64,000 bases of DNA from Biformimicrobium ophioploci (lineage in GTDB: Bacteria > Pseudomonadota > Gammaproteobacteria > Pseudomonadales > Cellvibrionaceae): the NCBI RefSeq assembly GCF_030270605.1, contig NZ_BSYJ01000004.1, positions 124,001 to 188,000 on the forward strand. The letters run 5' to 3'. The notes beneath the pieces were generated by a model that ran no database searches, had not been told where the DNA came from, and saw only the letters and a list, made by a program, of their open reading frames with translations. Numbering within the stretch: the first letter of the stretch is position 1; every line of letters starts with the position of its first letter. Of this stretch, positions 27,412 through 35,892 are shown piece by piece. A program made the position numbers and the translations under genes.

Positions 27412-28347
27412 CTACATAAAGCTCCAGCCGCCATCGATCGGGAAGAATTGGGCGGTCATCCCGGTGGCAGAGCCATCGATCAGTGTGGCGACGAAACTTG
27501 CCGCGTCCTCCGGCTCTATAAGCCGGCGTATTGGCAACAGGTCCTCCTGCTCCTTGCGTTTGGCCGGGTCTTTGTCCGCGCCAACCATATGCAGGAAACT
27601 GGGATAGGCCATGCCGTAGGTGCCGGTACCATTTACAGTGACACCGTGCGGCGCAGCTTCCAGTCCGGTAGCGCGAATGAGCGCATTGGCTGCCGCGCGT
27701 GTGGCGCAATAAAGTGCGACTTCAGGCTGAGGTCGCATGGCGCCGGCGCTAGTGTTAATCACCACCTGTCCGGATTTTTGTGCAACCAGCGGCGGGACCA
27801 CGGCTCGCAGTGCGTTGAATACGGTCCTGATGTTTCCGTCGTAAACAGTATCGAGGTCCTTTCCCTCGGCGGTCAGGACACTGCCATTCACGTGGATGCC
27901 GGTGCGGATACAGGCGGAATCGAAACCACCAAAAGCGTCTTTGGCATGTTCCACTAGCTTCTGGAAGGTATCGGGTTTGGTTTGGTCCTCGGTATCCGGG
28001 ACAACTTCTACTTTTGCACCGAGACTGCGTAATTCCTTGACCAGCTTTTCATCCCGCGCGTCACCGAGGACGAGGTCGTGATTGCGGCGCACCATTTCAC
28101 GGGCAAGCGCCGGCATCATATGGTTCCAGGAGTCGAAAAGAATGGCGACACGTTTTTTTTCAGAGCGAGGTGTCTGGGCACGTGCTTCGCCGGATGGCAT
28201 ACCCAGTGCAGCTGTTCCCGCGAGGCCGGCAAGACCCATGGCGCCCTTTTTTAGAAAGTCGCGCCGGGAGCTCTGGTTAAACTGTGTATCTTTGGGTTCT
28301 TTTTCTTGCTCGACAGGGTGTTTGTTTTTGTTCGATTCCTCTTTCAT
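27412..28347 (-). CDS. SDR-fold protein with Tat signal and degenerate active site
   Basis: A 311-residue protein. A hydrophilic N-terminus leads to SRRDFLKKGAMGLAGLAGTAAL (twin-arginine motif in RRDFLK) and a cleavage region near GEARAQ. The rest is a short-chain dehydrogenase fold: NTSAGA with the catalytic Ser region, YCATRAAANALIRA, VTVNGTGTYGMAY and a C-terminal FPIDGGWSFM. Two hallmarks are altered. The TGxxxGxG cofactor loop is replaced by FDSWNHMM, and the catalytic YxxxK reads YCATR (Lys to Arg). It is the first gene of the aconitase X operon, with a palindrome 41 bases upstream. It may be a non-redox relative that binds the same substrate. Confidence 0.82.
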   Translation of the reverse strand: MKEESNKNKHPVEQEKEPKDTQFNQSSRRDFLKKGAMGLAGLAGTAALGMPSGEARAQTPRSEKKRVAILFDSWNHMMPALAREMVRRNHDLVLGDARDEKLVKELRSLGAKVEVVPDTEDQTKPDTFQKLVEHAKDAFGGFDSACIRTGIHVNGSVLTAEGKDLDTVYDGNIRTVFNALRAVVPPLVAQKSGQVVINTSAGAMRPQPEVALYCATRAAANALIRATGLEAAPHGVTVNGTGTYGMAYPSFLHMVGADKDPAKRKEQEDLLPIRRLIEPEDAASFVATLIDGSATGMTAQFFPIDGGWSFM

Positions 28348-28387
28348 GGTTTTCGAGGCAACTCCGATTTACGCTCACATATATAAA

Positions 28388-28405
28388 ATGATGGTAGACC
28401 ATCAT
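28388..28405. promoter_or_regulatory. 18-bp palindrome upstream of the SDR/aconitase X operon
   Basis: ATGATGGT-AG-ACCATCAT has perfect 8-bp arms. The core TGGT-N2-ACCA resembles sites of FadR-subfamily GntR regulators such as UxuR/ExuR. It lies 41-58 bases upstream of the operon start. No GntR gene is in the window. Confidence 0.55.
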
Positions 28406-28605
28406 GCTGTATGGAATAGCATAGCGTTAGACGCAAAGAGCGGAGTAAGATTTTGAGGTCGCCAGATATTAATTAACTTGATGATGTCGCCGTTTTTTGG
28501 GTAAAGGATGTTCGAAACCATCGCTGGCAGTTGCAACTGATCGCAAGGGCCCTCACAGTTAATTTGCTGCTTTATTGACGAAAACGATCAGGGAAGAGCC
28601 TTAAT

Positions 28606-29829
28606 ATGTTATCTCCGTATGTAAAAACAATGTGGCGGTTGGCCCTGGTTTCCTTATTGTTGTTTGTGGTGTCTTGCGCTAATGCCCCTGAGCGGCAGCC
28701 ATTACCTCCCAAATATGCCTTTGCAGCGGAAATTCCCGGGGTGTCGGAGGCAAGGTTCTGGGGTAAGAAGTGGCCGACATTTGCGAGAGAAAAATTCGAG
28801 AAGTTCACGGTAAATCAGCTCGATGAGAGTTTTTCAGGAATCTATAACCGGCCGCATAACTATCTTGCGATTTCCGGCGGTGGCGCAAACGGTGCTTTTG
28901 GCGTCGGGGTACTGATTGGGTGGACTGCAGCAGGCAATCGCCCGGAGTTCACCATGGTTACCGGTGTCAGCACTGGCGCATTGACGGCGCCGTTTGCTTT
29001 TCTCGGTTCTGATTATGATGAAGAGATGCGGGAGGTATATACGACTATCAATACCGAAGATATTGCCAGGCAGCGTAATTTGCTGTCTGCCATATTCGGG
29101 GACTCGGTAGCAGATACAGAACCGCTGCAGACATTAATCGAAAAATATATCGATAAAGCAAAGATTGAGGCGATTGCGCGCGAGCATCAAAAAGGTCGGC
29201 GTCTTTTTATCGGCACGGTAAACCTTGATGCGGGTCGCTCTGTTGTCTGGAATATCGGTGAAATAGCGGTCAGCGATTATCCGCATAAGATGGCATTGAT
29301 CCATCAGGTGCTGCGGGCATCTGCTTCGATACCTGTCGCCTTTCCGCCTGTCGTCATCCCTGTGGAAGCCGCGGGGCAGCGCTATGATGAATTGCATGTG
29401 GATGGTGGCACCGGGTCACAGGTGTTTGTGTATCCGGCAGACGCCGACTGGCGCGCGGTCACAGAGCAACTAAAGGTGCAGGGTACGCCCCAGGTCTATG
29501 TCATACGAAACTCGTTCCTTGACCCGGAATACCAGGAGGTAAGGCGTAATATTGTTCCCATCGCATCGCGCACAATTGAGTCGCTTATCCGGACACAGGG
29601 GCTTGGTGATTTATACCAGATCTATGCGCTGTGCAAACGCGACGGGAACGACTTCAATCTGGCGTACATTCCGAAGGAATTTTCTGAGGAACCGGCTGAG
29701 AGCTTCGACCCTGTTTACATGAAAAAGCTTTTGGATTTCGGTTATCAGATGGCCGTGGATGGGTACCCCTGGGAGCAAGCGCCGCCGGTATCATTGGATG
29801 GTAGCGGGGTGGAAAATACTACCCAGTAA
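28606..29829 (+). CDS. Patatin-like phospholipase lipoprotein
   Basis: A 407-residue protein with a lipoprotein signal (LLLFVVSC, Cys24). Patatin features are the oxyanion loop ISGGGANGAFGVGVL, the nucleophile Ser122 in GVSTGAL, and Asp266 of the catalytic dyad in VDGGTG. It is probably an acyl-hydrolase on the periplasmic face of a membrane. Its codon use is visibly more AT-rich than that of neighbouring genes (runs such as AAAAATATATCGATAAAGCA), which may indicate separate ancestry. It is divergent from the aconitase X operon with 258 bases between, and no terminator is evident after it. Confidence 0.85.
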   Translation: MLSPYVKTMWRLALVSLLLFVVSCANAPERQPLPPKYAFAAEIPGVSEARFWGKKWPTFAREKFEKFTVNQLDESFSGIYNRPHNYLAISGGGANGAFGVGVLIGWTAAGNRPEFTMVTGVSTGALTAPFAFLGSDYDEEMREVYTTINTEDIARQRNLLSAIFGDSVADTEPLQTLIEKYIDKAKIEAIAREHQKGRRLFIGTVNLDAGRSVVWNIGEIAVSDYPHKMALIHQVLRASASIPVAFPPVVIPVEAAGQRYDELHVDGGTGSQVFVYPADADWRAVTEQLKVQGTPQVYVIRNSFLDPEYQEVRRNIVPIASRTIESLIRTQGLGDLYQIYALCKRDGNDFNLAYIPKEFSEEPAESFDPVYMKKLLDFGYQMAVDGYPWEQAPPVSLDGSGVENTTQ

Positions 29830-30175
29830 ATTCCGGCCTGATTACTGGCAAGGAGAGTATCGTTCTCTTCAGGCGATTTTTTGACCCGCACTTCTTTTGT
29901 TGGGCGGGCGTATGTTCATCATTTTTTGGGGTGCCCATTTTAAATTCCCGCAGGATATCCAGCCATATCAACCGAAAGCCTGAGAATTTCTCGGCCCTGA
30001 CGATTGTCTTTACTTGATAAAGCCCGTAGTAATCCTCCTGCACGGATTTCTGCGGGTAGTGGGCTGGTCTAGCACAGTGTGATACTTCGACAGACCTGGT
30101 TGCGTTGAATTCGTCTTGCCAGAGCTTCGCCGATAACGCTTTTCGTCTAAACGGGGATATATGAAGAGGGAAAGT
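29830..30175. other. Gene-free stretch between the patatin gene and the tRNA repeats
   Basis: Only short unconvincing frames exist here on either strand. No promoter, terminator or repeat could be supported, apart from the start of the tRNA-derived repeats at 30176. Confidence 0.5.
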
Positions 30176-30366
30176 TGGTAGCGGGGGCCGGATTTATGAC
30201 CTTCGAACGCCTGTGGCGGCATAAGAGTTGAGCCCGACCGGGCGAATAGGAAATTTCTTCAGAAGGAAAATTGGTAGCGGGGGCCGGATTTGCGACCTTC
30301 GAACGCCTGTGGCGTATAAGAGCTGAGCCCGACCGGGCGAATAGGAAATTTCTTCAGAAGGAAAAT
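30176..30366 (-). repeat. Two tandem ~95-bp units containing degenerate 3' pieces of the initiator tRNA
   Basis: Unit boundaries at 30176-30271 (96 bp) and 30272-30366 (95 bp) abut the true tRNA at 30367. On the minus strand each unit repeats the tRNA flank (TTTTCCTTCTGAAGAAATTT and TATTCGCCC). It then gives GTCGGGCTCA from the anticodon arm, an inserted ~23 bases, GAAGGTCG, and finally CAAATCCGGCCCCCGCTACC of the T-arm and acceptor. The T-stem sequence TCGGTTC is deleted. The units are therefore pseudo-tRNA 3' fragments downstream of a working gene. Confidence 0.85.
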
Positions 30367-30443
<77 letters not shown>

Positions 30444-30625
30444 CCAGCAGGCGATTGTCGGTTTGTGTTGCTGCCCTGGTAGTGCAGCCCGTCAATCGAG
30501 GGCGCACTATATTGACTGGGCCGATGTCCGTCAAGCGGAAGTGCCTGTTTTTATTAAAAAAATTTTCTGCCTTCAAAATGACAGCGTTATCACCCTGCAT
30601 GTAACGCCGCTACACGAATTTGCCC

Positions 30626-30634
30626 TGATATAAT
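30626..30634 (+). promoter_or_regulatory. Extended -10 promoter for pgk
   Basis: TGATATAAT is a perfect extended -10 element (TGn plus TATAAT) about 100 bases upstream of pgk. No good -35 box is visible, consistent with extended -10 promoters. The 15-bp tandem repeats fall just downstream, in the predicted leader. Confidence 0.6.
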
Positions 30635-30648
30635 CCCGCGCCATTGAA

Positions 30649-30687
30649 TGGTGGTCCACATTCTGGTGGTCCACATTCTGGTGGTCC
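30649..30687 (+). repeat. 15-bp tandem repeat in the pgk leader, 2.6 copies
   Basis: TGGTGGTCCACATTC occurs at 30649-30663 and 30664-30678 exactly, and its first nine bases again at 30679-30687. GTGGTCCAC within the unit is nearly self-complementary, so each copy could pair with the next. Confidence 0.85.
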
Positions 30688-30735
30688 GGTTTGTAGGCAG
30701 TGCGCTGCTGCAAAGATGTTGCAAAGGGGAAAGAC

Positions 30736-31896
30736 ATGGCAGTGAAATTGATGGCGGACCTGGATCTCGCGGGCAAGCGTGTCCTGATTCGTGAAGACCT
30801 GAATGTGCCGGTAAAGGACGGCGCGGTAACTTCAGACGCGCGCATTCGTGCGGCACTGCCCACTATCCGCAAGGCACTGGATGCCGGCGCCAGGGTCATC
30901 GTCATGTCTCACCTGGGCCGCCCCACTGAAGGCGAATTCGCCGAGGAGTTTTCCATGGCGCCGGTAGCGGCGCACCTGGGCAAGCTGCTGGAGCGCGATG
31001 TACCGGTAATCCGTGAATGGCAGGACGGCGTCGAGCTTGCTGATGGCGAGCTGGCACTGCTGGAGAATGTGCGTTTTAACAAGGGCGAGAAGAAAGACGA
31101 CGAAGCCCTCGCCAAGGCCTACGCAAGCCTGTGCGACGTATTCGTGATGGATGCCTTCGGCACCGCGCACCGCGCCCAGGCCTCTACCCACGGTGTGGCG
31201 AAGTTTGCCCCGGTTGCCTGCGCCGGCCCGCTGCTGGCCGGTGAGCTGGATGCGCTGGAAAAGGCACTGGCCAATCCGGCGCGGCCGATGGTGGCGATTG
31301 TCGGCGGCTCCAAGGTGTCCACCAAGCTGACCGTGCTGGAAACCCTGTCTGATAAGGTGGACCAGCTGATCGTCGGTGGTGGTATCGCCAACACTTTCCT
31401 TGCTGCCAGCGGCAAGCCGGTGGGCAAGTCCCTGTACGAGCAAGACCTCATTACTAATGCCAAGGCGCTGATGGCCAAGTGTGATATCCCGGTGCCCACC
31501 GATGTGGTAACCGGCAAAGAATTCTCCGAAAGCACCGCTGCGGAACTGAAGTCTGCAGACGACGTTGCTGACGATGACATGATCTTCGACATAGGTCCGG
31601 ACTCCGCCAAGGCGCTGGCCAAGGTGCTGGAAGAGGCCAAAACCATCATCTGGAATGGCCCGGTGGGCGTATTCGAATTCGACCAGTTTGGCGAGGGCAC
31701 CAAAGCGCTGTCCATGGCCATCGCCAACAGTGAAGGTTTCTCCATTGCTGGCGGCGGCGACACCCTGGCGGCGGTAGACAAGTATGCAATCGCAGATAAA
31801 GTCTCCTACATTTCCACAGGCGGTGGTGCCTTCCTGGAATACGTAGAGGGCAAGACTTTGCCAGCCGTAGCGATGCTTGAATCGCGTGGCGAGTAA
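30736..31896 (+). CDS. pgk: Phosphoglycerate kinase
   Basis: A 386-residue enzyme (E. coli 387) that transfers phosphate between 1,3-bisphosphoglycerate and ADP. Features: [17 protein letters not shown] at the N-terminus, the triose-binding [38 protein letters not shown], the hinge [13 protein letters not shown], and the nucleotide loop [12 protein letters not shown] with the C-terminal [18 protein letters not shown] chose the ATG at 30736, with AAGGGGA upstream, over an earlier in-frame ATG at 30700. It is followed by fba after 68 bases. In relatives epd usually precedes it; here an initiator tRNA on the other strand does. Confidence 0.97.
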   Translation: MAVKLMADLDLAGKRVLIREDLNVPVKDGAVTSDARIRAALPTIRKALDAGARVIVMSHLGRPTEGEFAEEFSMAPVAAHLGKLLERDVPVIREWQDGVELADGELALLENVRFNKGEKKDDEALAKAYASLCDVFVMDAFGTAHRAQASTHGVAKFAPVACAGPLLAGELDALEKALANPARPMVAIVGGSKVSTKLTVLETLSDKVDQLIVGGGIANTFLAASGKPVGKSLYEQDLITNAKALMAKCDIPVPTDVVTGKEFSESTAAELKSADDVADDDMIFDIGPDSAKALAKVLEEAKTIIWNGPVGVFEFDQFGEGTKALSMAIANSEGFSIAGGGDTLAAVDKYAIADKVSYISTGGGAFLEYVEGKTLPAVAMLESRGE

Positions 31897-31964
31897 AAAT
31901 AATAAGAATGATAACTGCGGCCAACCGCAGACCTGACACCCAACGAGAACATAAGGAATTTTGA

Positions 31965-33029
31965 ATGGCACTGATTAGCATGCGCCAGATGCTGGACCAC
32001 GCCGCAGAGCATGGTTACGGCGTGCCGGCTTTCAATGTGAACAACCTCGAGCAGATGCGCGCCATTATGGAGGCTGCGGATGCAACGGACTCCCCGGTGA
32101 TCGTGCAGGCATCTGCGGGCGCACGCAAATACGCGGGCGCGCCTTTCCTGCGTCACCTGATCCTTGCTGCGATCGAGGAATTTCCGCACATCCCGGTAGT
32201 GATGCACCAGGATCACGGCACCAGCCCGGCGGTGTGCCAGCGTTCTATCCAGCTGGGTTTCAGCTCAGTGATGATGGATGGTTCCCTCGAGGCGGACGGC
32301 AAGACCCCGGCGTCGTACGAGTACAATGTGCGCGTGACCCAGGAAGCGGTGGCCATGGCACATGCATGTGGTGTCTCCGTGGAAGGTGAGCTGGGCTGCC
32401 TCGGCTCTCTGGAAACCGGCCAGGCCGGCGAGGAAGACGGCGTGGGTGCGGAAGGTACCCTGAGCCACGACCAGCTGCTGACCGATCCGGAAGAAGCGGC
32501 GGACTTTGTTGCCAAGACCAGGGTGGATGCGCTGGCAATCGCCTGCGGTACCAGCCACGGCGCCTACAAGTTCACCCGCCCGCCGACAGGCGATATCCTG
32601 GCGATCGATCGCATCAAGGAAATCAACGCGCGTATCCCGAACACCCACCTGGTGATGCACGGTTCTTCTTCCGTGCCGCAGGAGTGGCTGAAGGTGATCA
32701 ACGAGTTTGGCGGTGAGATCCCGGAAACCTACGGTGTGCCGGTTGAGCAGATCTGCGAGGGCATCAAGCATGGCGTGCGCAAGGTCAATATCGACACCGA
32801 CCTGCGTCTGGCCTCGACCGGTGCGGTGCGTCGTTTCCTTGCTCACAACAAGGCCGAGTTTGATCCGCGCAAGTTTCTGGCGGAAACCACCAAGGCTATG
32901 AAGGAAATCGTGGTTGCGCGCTACGAGGCCTTCGGCACTGCGGGCAATGCCAGCAAGATCAAGCCGGTCAGCCTGGAAACCATGTTCCAGCGTTACGAGT
33001 CCGGCGAGCTGGACCCGAAGATCAGCTGA
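31965..33029 (+). CDS. fba: Class II fructose-bisphosphate aldolase
   Basis: A 354-residue zinc-dependent aldolase of glycolysis/gluconeogenesis. The start is [20 protein letters not shown]. Zinc ligands lie in [10 protein letters not shown] and in SHGAYK, with phosphate-binding residues in [11 protein letters not shown] and NIDTDLRLA. The protein belongs to the subtype sometimes called CbbA/Calvin-cycle type (about 350 residues, [13 protein letters not shown]-like segment) rather than E. coli FbaA. No other Calvin-cycle gene is present, so the role is central sugar metabolism. Together with pgk it forms a two-gene unit ended by the terminator at 33056. Confidence 0.96.
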   Translation: MALISMRQMLDHAAEHGYGVPAFNVNNLEQMRAIMEAADATDSPVIVQASAGARKYAGAPFLRHLILAAIEEFPHIPVVMHQDHGTSPAVCQRSIQLGFSSVMMDGSLEADGKTPASYEYNVRVTQEAVAMAHACGVSVEGELGCLGSLETGQAGEEDGVGAEGTLSHDQLLTDPEEAADFVAKTRVDALAIACGTSHGAYKFTRPPTGDILAIDRIKEINARIPNTHLVMHGSSSVPQEWLKVINEFGGEIPETYGVPVEQICEGIKHGVRKVNIDTDLRLASTGAVRRFLAHNKAEFDPRKFLAETTKAMKEIVVARYEAFGTAGNASKIKPVSLETMFQRYESGELDPKIS

Positions 33030-33055
33030 TCGGCCACGCCTGAACCAGACTTAAA

Positions 33056-33078
33056 GCCCTCCCCGCGGAGGGCTTTTT
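33056..33078 (+). terminator. Rho-independent terminator after fba
   Basis: The 7-bp stem GCCCTCC/GGAGGGC with a 4-base loop is followed by TTTTT, 26 bases past the fba stop. Confidence 0.9.
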
Positions 33079-33157
33079 CATTTCTGGCGCGCGTGCGTTT
33101 GCCCGGTACCTGCGCGCCAATTTTATTTCTGTCATCTGCATGCAGTAGACTGGCTTT

Positions 33158-34138
33158 ATGGAATTCAGCCAGGCCCCCTCTATCAGCTTCCATCCCAGCC
33201 CCCTGATCCGGCGGCCGGATTACTCCGCCCTGCGGGAGGCGCTGCCACAGCTGGATTTCGAGAACGATCGACGCATACTGCCGGAGCTGGTGGATTACCG
33301 CAGTTTTTATCACCTGAACTTCCCCCAGGCTGCCGCCACCGGGGTCGGTACTTTTACTGCCGCCGGCTTCGACCTGGTGGCGCAGTACTGGCTCGCGCAG
33401 GATGCCCGCGGCACTCTGTTCGTTTGCCACGGTTACTTTGACCACACGGGTATTTATGGTGCGGCGGTGCGTTTCGGGCTGGAGCGCGGCCTGAATGTCG
33501 TAATTTTCGATATGCCCGGGCACGGTATCTCTTCCGGCGAACCGGTAGCGATCGATACTTTCCTGCAGTACCGGCAGTGCTTTGAGGTCCTGTTACGCAT
33601 TGCCGAAGGCAGGCTGCCGGGCCCGTGGCATGCGCTGGGGCAGAGTACCGGCGGTGCCACCATTCTCAACTTCCTGCAGTTCGGTGACTGGCAGCCGTTC
33701 GACAAGATCATGTTGCTCGCGCCGCTGGTGCGGCCGGCGGGTTGGCACTGGCGCAAGTGGATCTACCATCTGGGCCGCTTCCTGATTCCGCAGCCCAGCC
33801 GCGGCTTCAATATCAATACCCACGATGCCGAATTCGCGCGGCGCCAGGCGCACAGGGACCCGCTGCAATCGCCGGTGATTTCCATGCGCTGGCTGGGGGC
33901 TATGGTGGACTGGTTGCAGGTGTTCCCGGATTTGCCGCGTAACTGGGCGCCGCTGCTGGTGGTGCAGGGGACGGGCGATGGTACCGTGGACTGGCGCTAC
34001 AACATGCATGCCATCGCCGATCGCTTCCCCAACAGCAAACGCGTGATTATTGAGGGGGCCCGTCACCAAATGATCAATGAGACCCAGCCCTATCGCCAGG
34101 AAATTCTGGATGCCATGGATCGCTGGTTGAACGACTAA
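33158..34138 (+). CDS. Alpha/beta hydrolase, lysophospholipase-like
   Basis: A 326-residue cytoplasmic serine hydrolase with no signal peptide. Motifs: FVCHGYFDHTGIYGAAVRF (oxyanion region), VIFDMPGHGISSG, the nucleophile elbow GQSTGG, Asp in VVQGTGDGTVDW, and His in IEGARHQMINE near the C-terminus. The layout resembles PldB-like monoacylglycerol/lysophospholipases. The substrate is unknown. It lies after the fba terminator and before two exported proteins, with no sign of co-transcription. Confidence 0.8.
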   Translation: MEFSQAPSISFHPSPLIRRPDYSALREALPQLDFENDRRILPELVDYRSFYHLNFPQAAATGVGTFTAAGFDLVAQYWLAQDARGTLFVCHGYFDHTGIYGAAVRFGLERGLNVVIFDMPGHGISSGEPVAIDTFLQYRQCFEVLLRIAEGRLPGPWHALGQSTGGATILNFLQFGDWQPFDKIMLLAPLVRPAGWHWRKWIYHLGRFLIPQPSRGFNINTHDAEFARRQAHRDPLQSPVISMRWLGAMVDWLQVFPDLPRNWAPLLVVQGTGDGTVDWRYNMHAIADRFPNSKRVIIEGARHQMINETQPYRQEILDAMDRWLND

Positions 34139-34263
34139 ATATTTGATACCTGGGAAAGGATGTGCGTCTCAATTGTTGTGTGCACTGGGTCCTTGCCGGT
34201 CATCTTTATTCCGCTACTCTAGACGGCTCAAATAACAGAAGCTGTATCTCTGGAAGACTAATA

Positions 34264-35076
34264 ATGAATCGATCAATTTTTGCGCTGCTGCTGGCGGCAG
34301 CCGCAACCAACGCTCAGGCGGATGAGTGGAAATACACTGTCGGCGCGGACGTCAGCAGTGGTGAATATGGCTCCACCAGCGAGACGGAAATCACTGCGCT
34401 GCCGTTCTCAATGACCTGGTCGCCGTCTGACAAGTGGTCATTCAAGGCTTCTGTGCCGTGGATCAGCATCGAGGGTGATGGCAGTGTGGTGGCCGGTGGC
34501 GACGGTGGTTTTGTTGTTGGTCGCGGCAACGGAAACGGTAACGGTGGTAACCAGGGGGTAGAGGAAACCGTCGAACGCAGCAGCGAGAGCGGCCTGGGTG
34601 ATATCTGGCTGACCTCTACCTACAGCCTGGAACCACTGGCTGCCAACAGTATTTACGTGGACCTGTCGGCCAAGCTGAAAATGCCCACCGGGGATGAGGC
34701 CAAGGGTCTCGGTACCGGCGAGGTGGACTACAGCCTGCAGATGGAAGCTTTTGCGCCGATGGGCAAGTGGATGCCGTTCGTCACCGTGGCGCGCAAGTTC
34801 AAGGGTGATATGCCGGAAACCGAGCTGAACGATGTGTGGTACACCTCTGTCGGTAGCGCATATCAGCTGTCGGGCAATACCAGTTTCGGCGCCTCGCTGG
34901 ACTACCAGCAGGCCACTACCGCGGAAAGCGACCCGACCAACGAAATTTTCAGCTATGTTAGCCACAAGATCACCCCGCGCCTGACGGGCATGCTGTACGG
35001 CTATGTAGGTCTTGCCGATGGCGGCCCGGACAATGGTTTTGGTGTCCAGTTCAGCTACCGCCCTGGCGCTAACTGA
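34264..35076 (+). CDS. Outer-membrane transporter-like beta-barrel protein
   Basis: A 270-residue protein with signal peptide (SIFALLLAAAATNAQAD). Strand-like segments (WKYTVGADVSSGEYG, WSFKASVPWISIEGDG, GDIWLTSTYSLEPL, SIYVDLSAKLKMPTGD, WMPFVTVARKFKGD) and the closing NGFGVQFSYRP fit a small outer-membrane barrel. A Gly/Asn-rich loop (GRGNGNGNGGNQG) is inserted between strands. The family resembles transporter/MetA-pathway phenol-degradation-type barrel proteins of unknown function. It is followed after 24 bases by another secreted protein, so the two are probably one unit. Confidence 0.7.
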   Translation: MNRSIFALLLAAAATNAQADEWKYTVGADVSSGEYGSTSETEITALPFSMTWSPSDKWSFKASVPWISIEGDGSVVAGGDGGFVVGRGNGNGNGGNQGVEETVERSSESGLGDIWLTSTYSLEPLAANSIYVDLSAKLKMPTGDEAKGLGTGEVDYSLQMEAFAPMGKWMPFVTVARKFKGDMPETELNDVWYTSVGSAYQLSGNTSFGASLDYQQATTAESDPTNEIFSYVSHKITPRLTGMLYGYVGLADGGPDNGFGVQFSYRPGAN

Positions 35077-35100
35077 TTTTTATAAAAACAGGAGAAAAAA

Positions 35101-35820
35101 ATGCAATTCCCGTTTAAGAAAAGCATGCTCGCCGCGGTGCTGGCTGGCCTGATGGGTTCCGGCTATGCGCTGGCCCAAACCGATGATGTCGATGTCGAAA
35201 CTGAAGTTGAAGAAACCGGTGTCCAGGTTGATCGCATTGCCGGTCAGTTCGCCGATTTTGTCGGTAGCGAAGAAGAAGCTGCCAATGTCGTCAATGGTCT
35301 GCGCGATGGCAGCATTCGTTACGAAGCCGAAACTGACGGCTCTGAAGCGGAAGCCGAGACAGATACCACTGCAGAAGTCGACACCGTCGAGGGCGAAGGT
35401 GGCGAGCAGGGCATGGGCTACGGCAATGTCTTTATCACCATGGCACTGGCGGAGCAGCTGGCGGGGCAGATGGCAGATGAGCTGGCGGCGGCTGAAAGCG
35501 AATCTGAAACCGGCACTGAGGCAACTGTCAGCTACAACGATGCTCTGAATAAGATTCTGTTTATGCGTCAGGAAGAAGGCATGGGCTGGGGTCAGATTGC
35601 CAAGGATCTGGGCCTGAATCTTGGCCATGTAATGAGCGACCTGCGTTCCAATCGCCCGGAGAAGGTCAGCGAGAAGTTGAGCCAGGGCAAGCCGGAAAAA
35701 ATGGCACGCGTTGCCAAGGCGGAGAAAATGGAACGTCCTGCGAAGCCTGAAAAAATGGAGCGCCCGGAAAAACCGGAAAAACCAGAGCGTCCGGAAAAGC
35801 CGCAGCGTCCTGAGCGTTAA
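35101..35820 (+). CDS. Secreted charge-segregated protein with Lys/Pro/Glu repeat tail; function unknown
   Basis: A 239-residue protein with signal peptide (MLAAVLAGLMGSGYALAQ). The first half is strongly acidic (DDVDVETEVEET, SEAEAETDTTAEVDTVEGEGGE). A helical middle carries RQEEGMGWGQIAKDLGLNLG, a helix-turn-helix-like motif seen in other exported proteins of uncertain role. The tail is basic and repetitive with EKM(E/A)RP(A)KPEK units and ends PEKPQRPER. It is not a recognised family. The GAGAAAAAA-type ribosome site precedes the start, 24 bases after the barrel protein, and a bidirectional terminator follows. Confidence 0.7.
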   Translation: MQFPFKKSMLAAVLAGLMGSGYALAQTDDVDVETEVEETGVQVDRIAGQFADFVGSEEEAANVVNGLRDGSIRYEAETDGSEAEAETDTTAEVDTVEGEGGEQGMGYGNVFITMALAEQLAGQMADELAAAESESETGTEATVSYNDALNKILFMRQEEGMGWGQIAKDLGLNLGHVMSDLRSNRPEKVSEKLSQGKPEKMARVAKAEKMERPAKPEKMERPEKPEKPERPEKPQRPER

Positions 35821-35845
35821 TCGCGCCAGCGTACAGCACAAAAAA

Positions 35846-35868
35846 ACGGGGCCATGCCCCGTTTTTTT
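35846..35868. terminator. Bidirectional terminator between the repeat-tail protein and rarD
   Basis: The ACGGGGC/GCCCCGT stem with a 3-base loop is flanked by seven A residues on the left and seven T residues on the right, so it serves the convergent genes on both strands. Confidence 0.9.
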
Positions 35869-35892
35869 GTGTCCGCGCTACTTTCGCCAGCA

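Noticed and set aside
30176-30366. Additional functional initiator tRNA genes
   Set aside because: The two copies lack the D-arm and acceptor 5' strand and have a disrupted anticodon loop and T-stem; only 30367-30443 can fold as a tRNA.
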